Below are positions 4,601-8,019 of a stretch of 8,019 nt of DNA, piece after piece; position 1 is the first letter of the stretch, and each line of letters starts with the position of its first letter. The position numbers and the translations under genes are program-made. Source of the stretch: an uncultured Actinomyces sp. (GTDB lineage Bacteria > Actinomycetota > Actinomycetes > Actinomycetales > Actinomycetaceae); the NCBI GenBank assembly GCA_938040725.1, contig CALHZX010000130.1, forward strand, positions 1 through 8,019. Reading direction: 5' to 3'. Below the pieces are notes generated by a model. It did not search any database. It saw nothing but the letters and a program-made list of their open reading frames with translations, and had not been told where the DNA came from.

Positions 4601-7600
4601 CTACTCCTGGAGGCAACCCGACTGATCGAACACGTAGCGCGTGCCGTCAATCCAGAGCGCCCCGGTCACCATCGCCCCGGAGGAGGACAGGTAGTACCAG
4701 GAGCCGCCATCCTTCACCCAGCCCACGCTCATCGCGCCGGAGGGGGCGAAGAAATACCAGGAGGAGCCGTCGCGCGCCCAGCCCGTGGCCATCGCGCCAG
4801 AGTCAGCCAGGTAGTACCAGGTGGAGCCGTCGCGCATCCAGCCGGTGCGCATCGCGCCCGAGGAGCCCAAGTAGTACCAGGTGTCGCGCACCTTAGTCCA
4901 TCCGCTGGCCATCTCGCCGCTGATGGGATCCAGGTAGTACCAGGTGCCACGCACGCTCACCCAGCCCGCAGCCTGGCCGCCGGAGGGTCCGTAGTAGAAC
5001 CAGTGGCCGCCCTCGCTGACCCAGCCGGTCACCATGTAGCCTCGCGCGTCGAATCGGTAGATCGCCCCGTCGATGCGCAGCTGCGTCGAGGTCGGGTACG
5101 TGCCGTCCTCGTAGCGCCACCACCAGCCGAAGGCGCCGGAGACCCAGCGGCCCGAGCGGGCCTCGTCGGGGCCGACCTGGTCGGGGCTGACCGTGAAGGG
5201 AACCTGGAGGGTCGCGTCGTCATCGGCGCGGGCGTCGTTGTTGCGACCCATGGCCTCGACCGTGACCGTCGCGGCGCCCGCGATGCGTCCCGTCCCATTC
5301 GGGTGGGAGACGTCCACGCCGTCGGCCTGCAGCGTCACCGAGTTACCCTCGAAGGCGCCGTTGCCCGTGCCGGTCGCGACTTCGCGCTCACCGACGAGGA
5401 GTCGCGCCGAGGTCACCGGACCGGTCACCGTCACGCGGATGGAGACGCGTCCGGCGACGCTCTCCCCCGCCAGCGGCTGCCACGTGGTGCCGTCGGTCGA
5501 GTACGCGACGCTGCCGATGACGGGCTTCGCCTGATCCTTCAGCACCGCGTCCAGGGCGTTGGGCAGGCCCGCACCCCGGTACTCGTGGCCCTCCATGGGC
5601 TTCAGGCGATTCCAGTTCGCCGGATCGCCCGCCTGCTTCTTGGCCAGAGCGATGATCTGCTCGGCGTTCATCTCCGGGTGGACCTGGCGCAGCGTCGCGA
5701 TGACGGCGGCCGCCAGGGGCGACGCCTGCGACGTGCCGTACAGGTTGCCGTAGGCCTTGCCGTACCAGCTCGTCAGCGGAGCGTAGATCTTAGCGCCGGG
5801 GGCGGCGAAATCGATGCTGTTCGCACCCCAGTTCGACCAGGACGTCGGCTCGAGCACGCCGGTGGCGGGGTCAGCACCCTCGGGCAGCTGCAGGGCGGAC
5901 ACGGCGAGCGTGCCGCGCAACATCGACGGCATGTAGACGCCACCCCTCACGTCGCGCTCAAACGCGCCCCACGTGTCGCCCGGTGACGAATCATCGGTGG
6001 CAGGCGGGTTGTCCAGGTCCGTCGTCCAGTTGCCGGCGGCCACCACATTGATGACGTCCTTCGAGGTCGCGTAGTCGACCGCGCGCTGCACGGCCTCCAG
6101 GCCGGCGGCCTGTTCGGGGTCGTTCGGCATCCAGTATTTCCACGGGTTGACGTAGTACGAGCCGTTGGTCACGGAAACGCCGTGGTCGGCGGCCCACACG
6201 AAGCCGCATGCGATGTACTCGGGGTAGAAGAAACCACCGTTGCGCGAGGCCACGTTGATCGCGGCGATGCGCAGGGTCGGGTTCAGGCCATCCACGCCCA
6301 CGCCGTCGTGCTTCGCGGCGATCGAGCCGGCCACGTGCGTGCCGTGCGTCGCGTCGTCCCACCGCCACGCGGCAGGATCGCGGTTCGGAATGCCGTTGAA
6401 CGAGCAGGACACGGACTTGTCGTGGTCGACCTGTCCGGCCAGGTCCGGCACGGTGTCATCCACGGACTGGTCCATGATGCCCACCGTCACGGGAGCGCGC
6501 ATAACGTCCACGTCCTGCGCCTCGAGGGCGTGCAGGGCCTGGAGGTGCCATCCGTTGCCCGTCTGTGGGTCCGGGGTCAGGGTCGCGTCCTGATCGCTCT
6601 GAGCTCCCTGCGCTCCCTCAGAGCGGGGTGCGGCCGCAATCGCCGCGTCCGCCGCAGCTCGGGTCCCGTAGGGGACGGGGACCACGGCCTCATTGCCGCC
6701 GACGGGTGCCTGGCGGGTCGGGCCGATCGAGTCGTAGCTGATGCCTTCCTTCACGAGCGCGGCACCCAGGTCGGGCGAGAAGGTGGGCGATGCCGCCTGC
6801 ACGAAGAACGTACCGAAGGCCGGGTACTGGGCCAGGACGAGACCACCCAGGAACGAGGCCTGGGCCGCGGCGCGCTGGAAGGTGGCGTTATCGGTGCCCT
6901 TGGGCAGGTTGACCGCGTAGTTGGCGGGCAGCTGGTCGTTGCTGCGCGCAGGAGCGGTAATGCCGGCCGTGGCGGGGCCAGCGGGCGCGGGTGTCGTGTC
7001 GGGCACTGGCGTCGGCTGCACCGCGGCGTTCGGGTCGCGCGAGACGGTGAAGACAGCCTCGCGGCCCGTGTCGTCGTCGGCCTGGCGGTCGAAGTTGATG
7101 CCGGTGGCGCTGACCTGGACGCGCGCGGTCACCGAGTCGGTGCCCTCGGGCAGGAGTGAGGAGAGGTCAACGTTTTCAGCGGACACGCCGACGGCTGAGT
7201 CACCGTACTTGCCCGAACCGTCGCGGTCGACGCTGGTCAGGGAGGCGACATCCATGTGCAGGTGGCTGATCGGCGCGTTGGCCTCGGCGTAGAAGGTGAC
7301 GGGCCCGGCGGGCAGGGTCGCGCCATCCAGGTCCTTCCATTCACCCTTGCCGACCCGGTACTGGAGGGTCGTGACGGTGGGCTGGGGCTGGTCGCGGCGC
7401 ATGGTGGTCAGCGCGTTGATGAAGCCGTATCCGCGGTACTCTTTACCGTCCTCGGGCTCCTGCAGGCGCGTGTACTCCATGGCGGCCTGCTTACGCATGA
7501 GGTCAGTGATCTGCGCGCCCTTGAAGTCGGGGTGGATCGACTTAATGAGCGCGGCGATGCCCGTCAGGTGGGGTGCGGCCATCGACGTGCCGCTGGTCTT

Positions 7601-8019
7601 GGCGTAGCCGGATGCGAAAATCGCCGTGGGTACGGTCGAGAAAATATCCTCGCCCGGCGCGGTGAAGTCGACGCTCTTTCCGTAATTGGAGAAGTCGGCG
7701 CGCTTGAGGTTGGACCATTCGGGCTTGGTCTCGACGTTGGTGCGCGTGGCGGCGCTGACCTGGCTGACGCCCTCGACCATGGCGGGGACCTTCACGCCGC
7801 CGGTGACGGGGCGATCCTTGATCGGGGTGTCGAGGTCTGTCGGCGATCCGCTGTCGATCGTGACGTTGTCGTTGTCCATGCCGTCGTTGCCCGCCGAGGC
7901 GATGACGGCCAGACCCTGACTCTGCACGTAGGCGATGGCTCGCGTCGCAGCCTCGAGGCCGGCGGCCTGCTCGGGGTCGGTCGGGCTCCAGTAGACCCAG
8001 GGGTCCATCGAGTAGGAGT
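4601..8019 (-). CDS. Giant secreted S8 subtilisin-like protease with two catalytic domains and wall-binding repeats (5' end cut)
   Basis: At least 1,138 codons; the frame is still open at the right edge. Numbering from the Met codon at 8008 (internal, not the true start): residues 1-205 are the end of a first S8 domain, with oxyanion Asn41 (ASAGN) and nucleophile Ser142 (GTSMAAPHL). Residues 209-324 are an Ig-like domain and 326-354 a Pro/Ala linker. Residues 355-450 resemble a subtilase propeptide (NYAVNLPKGTD...YPAFGTFFVQ). Residues 505-825 are a second complete S8 domain: Asp513 (IMDQSV), His555 (HGTHVAG), Asn660 (VVAAGN) and Ser760 (GTSQASP). Residues 826-942 are a second Ig-like domain and 955-1135 a repeat array. 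The protein ends GCLQE with no LPXTG, so it is probably held to the envelope non-covalently by the repeats after Sec export; the signal peptide is outside the window. Cys535 and Cys601 could form a disulphide. Likely role: extracellular proteolysis of host or community proteins. Substrate unknown. Confidence 0.9.
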   Translation of the reverse strand, partial: SYSMDPWVYWSPTDPEQAAGLEAATRAIAYVQSQGLAVIASAGNDGMDNDNVTIDSGSPTDLDTPIKDRPVTGGVKVPAMVEGVSQVSAATRTNVETKPEWSNLKRADFSNYGKSVDFTAPGEDIFSTVPTAIFASGYAKTSGTSMAAPHLTGIAALIKSIHPDFKGAQITDLMRKQAAMEYTRLQEPEDGKEYRGYGFINALTTMRRDQPQPTVTTLQYRVGKGEWKDLDGATLPAGPVTFYAEANAPISHLHMDVASLTSVDRDGSGKYGDSAVGVSAENVDLSSLLPEGTDSVTARVQVSATGINFDRQADDDTGREAVFTVSRDPNAAVQPTPVPDTTPAPAGPATAGITAPARSNDQLPANYAVNLPKGTDNATFQRAAAQASFLGGLVLAQYPAFGTFFVQAASPTFSPDLGAALVKEGISYDSIGPTRQAPVGGNEAVVPVPYGTRAAADAAIAAAPRSEGAQGAQSDQDATLTPDPQTGNGWHLQALHALEAQDVDVMRAPVTVGIMDQSVDDTVPDLAGQVDHDKSVSCSFNGIPNRDPAAWRWDDATHGTHVAGSIAAKHDGVGVDGLNPTLRIAAINVASRNGGFFYPEYIACGFVWAADHGVSVTNGSYYVNPWKYWMPNDPEQAAGLEAVQRAVDYATSKDVINVVAAGNWTTDLDNPPATDDSSPGDTWGAFERDVRGGVYMPSMLRGTLAVSALQLPEGADPATGVLEPTSWSNWGANSIDFAAPGAKIYAPLTSWYGKAYGNLYGTSQASPLAAAVIATLRQVHPEMNAEQIIALAKKQAGDPANWNRLKPMEGHEYRGAGLPNALDAVLKDQAKPVIGSVAYSTDGTTWQPLAGESVAGRVSIRVTVTGPVTSARLLVGEREVATGTGNGAFEGNSVTLQADGVDVSHPNGTGRIAGAATVTVEAMGRNNDARADDDATLQVPFTVSPDQVGPDEARSGRWVSGAFGWWWRYEDGTYPTSTQLRIDGAIYRFDARGYMVTGWVSEGGHWFYYGPSGGQAAGWVSVRGTWYYLDPISGEMASGWTKVRDTWYYLGSSGAMRTGWMRDGSTWYYLADSGAMATGWARDGSSWYFFAPSGAMSVGWVKDGGSWYYLSSSGAMVTGALWIDGTRYVFDQSGCLQE
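4604..5074 (-). repeat. Array of about eight 20-residue cell-wall-binding repeats
   Basis: The C-terminus of the protease (residues 979-1135) repeats a roughly 60-base unit coding xxDGxxWYYLxxSGAMxTGW. Trp of successive GW motifs falls at 996, 1016, 1037, 1057, 1077 and 1097, showing the 20-residue period with one 21-residue unit. The last two units lack the final Trp (VTGA, then GCLQE). A lead-in WVSGAFGWWWRYEDGTYP precedes the array at residues 955-972. The pattern matches the choline/glucan-binding type (CW_binding_1-like) repeats, whose aromatic residues form ligand pockets between units. The ligand in this organism cannot be read from sequence. The DNA is repetitive enough (recurrent gtagtaccagg blocks) for copy number to vary by slippage or to assemble wrongly. 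Confidence 0.85.

Noticed and set aside
4604..5074. Regular repeats considered as a CRISPR array
   Set aside because: The units are contiguous, in frame within the protease and encode the same aromatic motif, with no unique spacers.
5003..7159. Long plus-strand open frames opposite the protease (about 327 and 325 residues)
   Set aside because: They are antisense shadows of a recognised protease; Arg/Val/Gly-rich translation and no motifs.

Overview
This is a GC-rich actinobacterial window. AGGAGG-type ribosome sites, GTG starts, C/G-ending codons and a secreted protease ending in a Trp/Tyr/Gly wall-binding repeat array fit an oral Actinomyces/Schaalia-type organism, possibly the Schaalia odontolytica group. 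That assignment is an inference from style and gene content, since no marker gene is present.

Layout. (1) Positions 1-2612: a divergent locus. A polytopic membrane protein (minus strand, start 352, cut by the left edge) faces a two-gene operon on the plus strand: an SRPBCC/START-like protein with an N-terminal export or anchor segment (520-1557), then a second polytopic membrane protein (1557-2612) whose start overlaps the previous stop by one base. The two membrane proteins look like paralogues of the family I associate with the name DUF5692. The 167-base divergent intergenic region holds two perfect inverted repeats. (2) Positions 2483-3362: toxin-antitoxin material on the minus strand: a BrnT-like toxin candidate (3060-3317), a ribbon-helix-helix antitoxin (2794-3057), a nearly perfect bulged palindrome just upstream of the toxin, and a decayed N-terminal piece of a second antitoxin lying antisense over the 3' end of the membrane-protein gene. 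(3) Positions 3363-4600: a sparse, patchwork stretch with a 90-residue single-pass membrane protein of unknown function and a 5'-truncated, frameshifted PKD-like secreted-protein fragment. It closes with a perfect 13-bp-stem hairpin between convergent genes. (4) Positions 4601-8019: a very large S8 subtilisin-like protease on the minus strand, cut by the right edge.

The standout is the protease. One polypeptide carries two successive S8 catalytic domains, each followed by a related Ig-like domain, with a second propeptide-like segment between them. It ends in about eight 20-residue wall-binding repeats and has no LPXTG sorting signal. The visible motifs suggest that the second domain has a full catalytic set; the first domain's Ser and oxyanion Asn are visible, but its Asp and His lie beyond the window. 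The middle region (2.5-4.6 kb) looks like a site of repeated insertion and decay between two conserved blocks.
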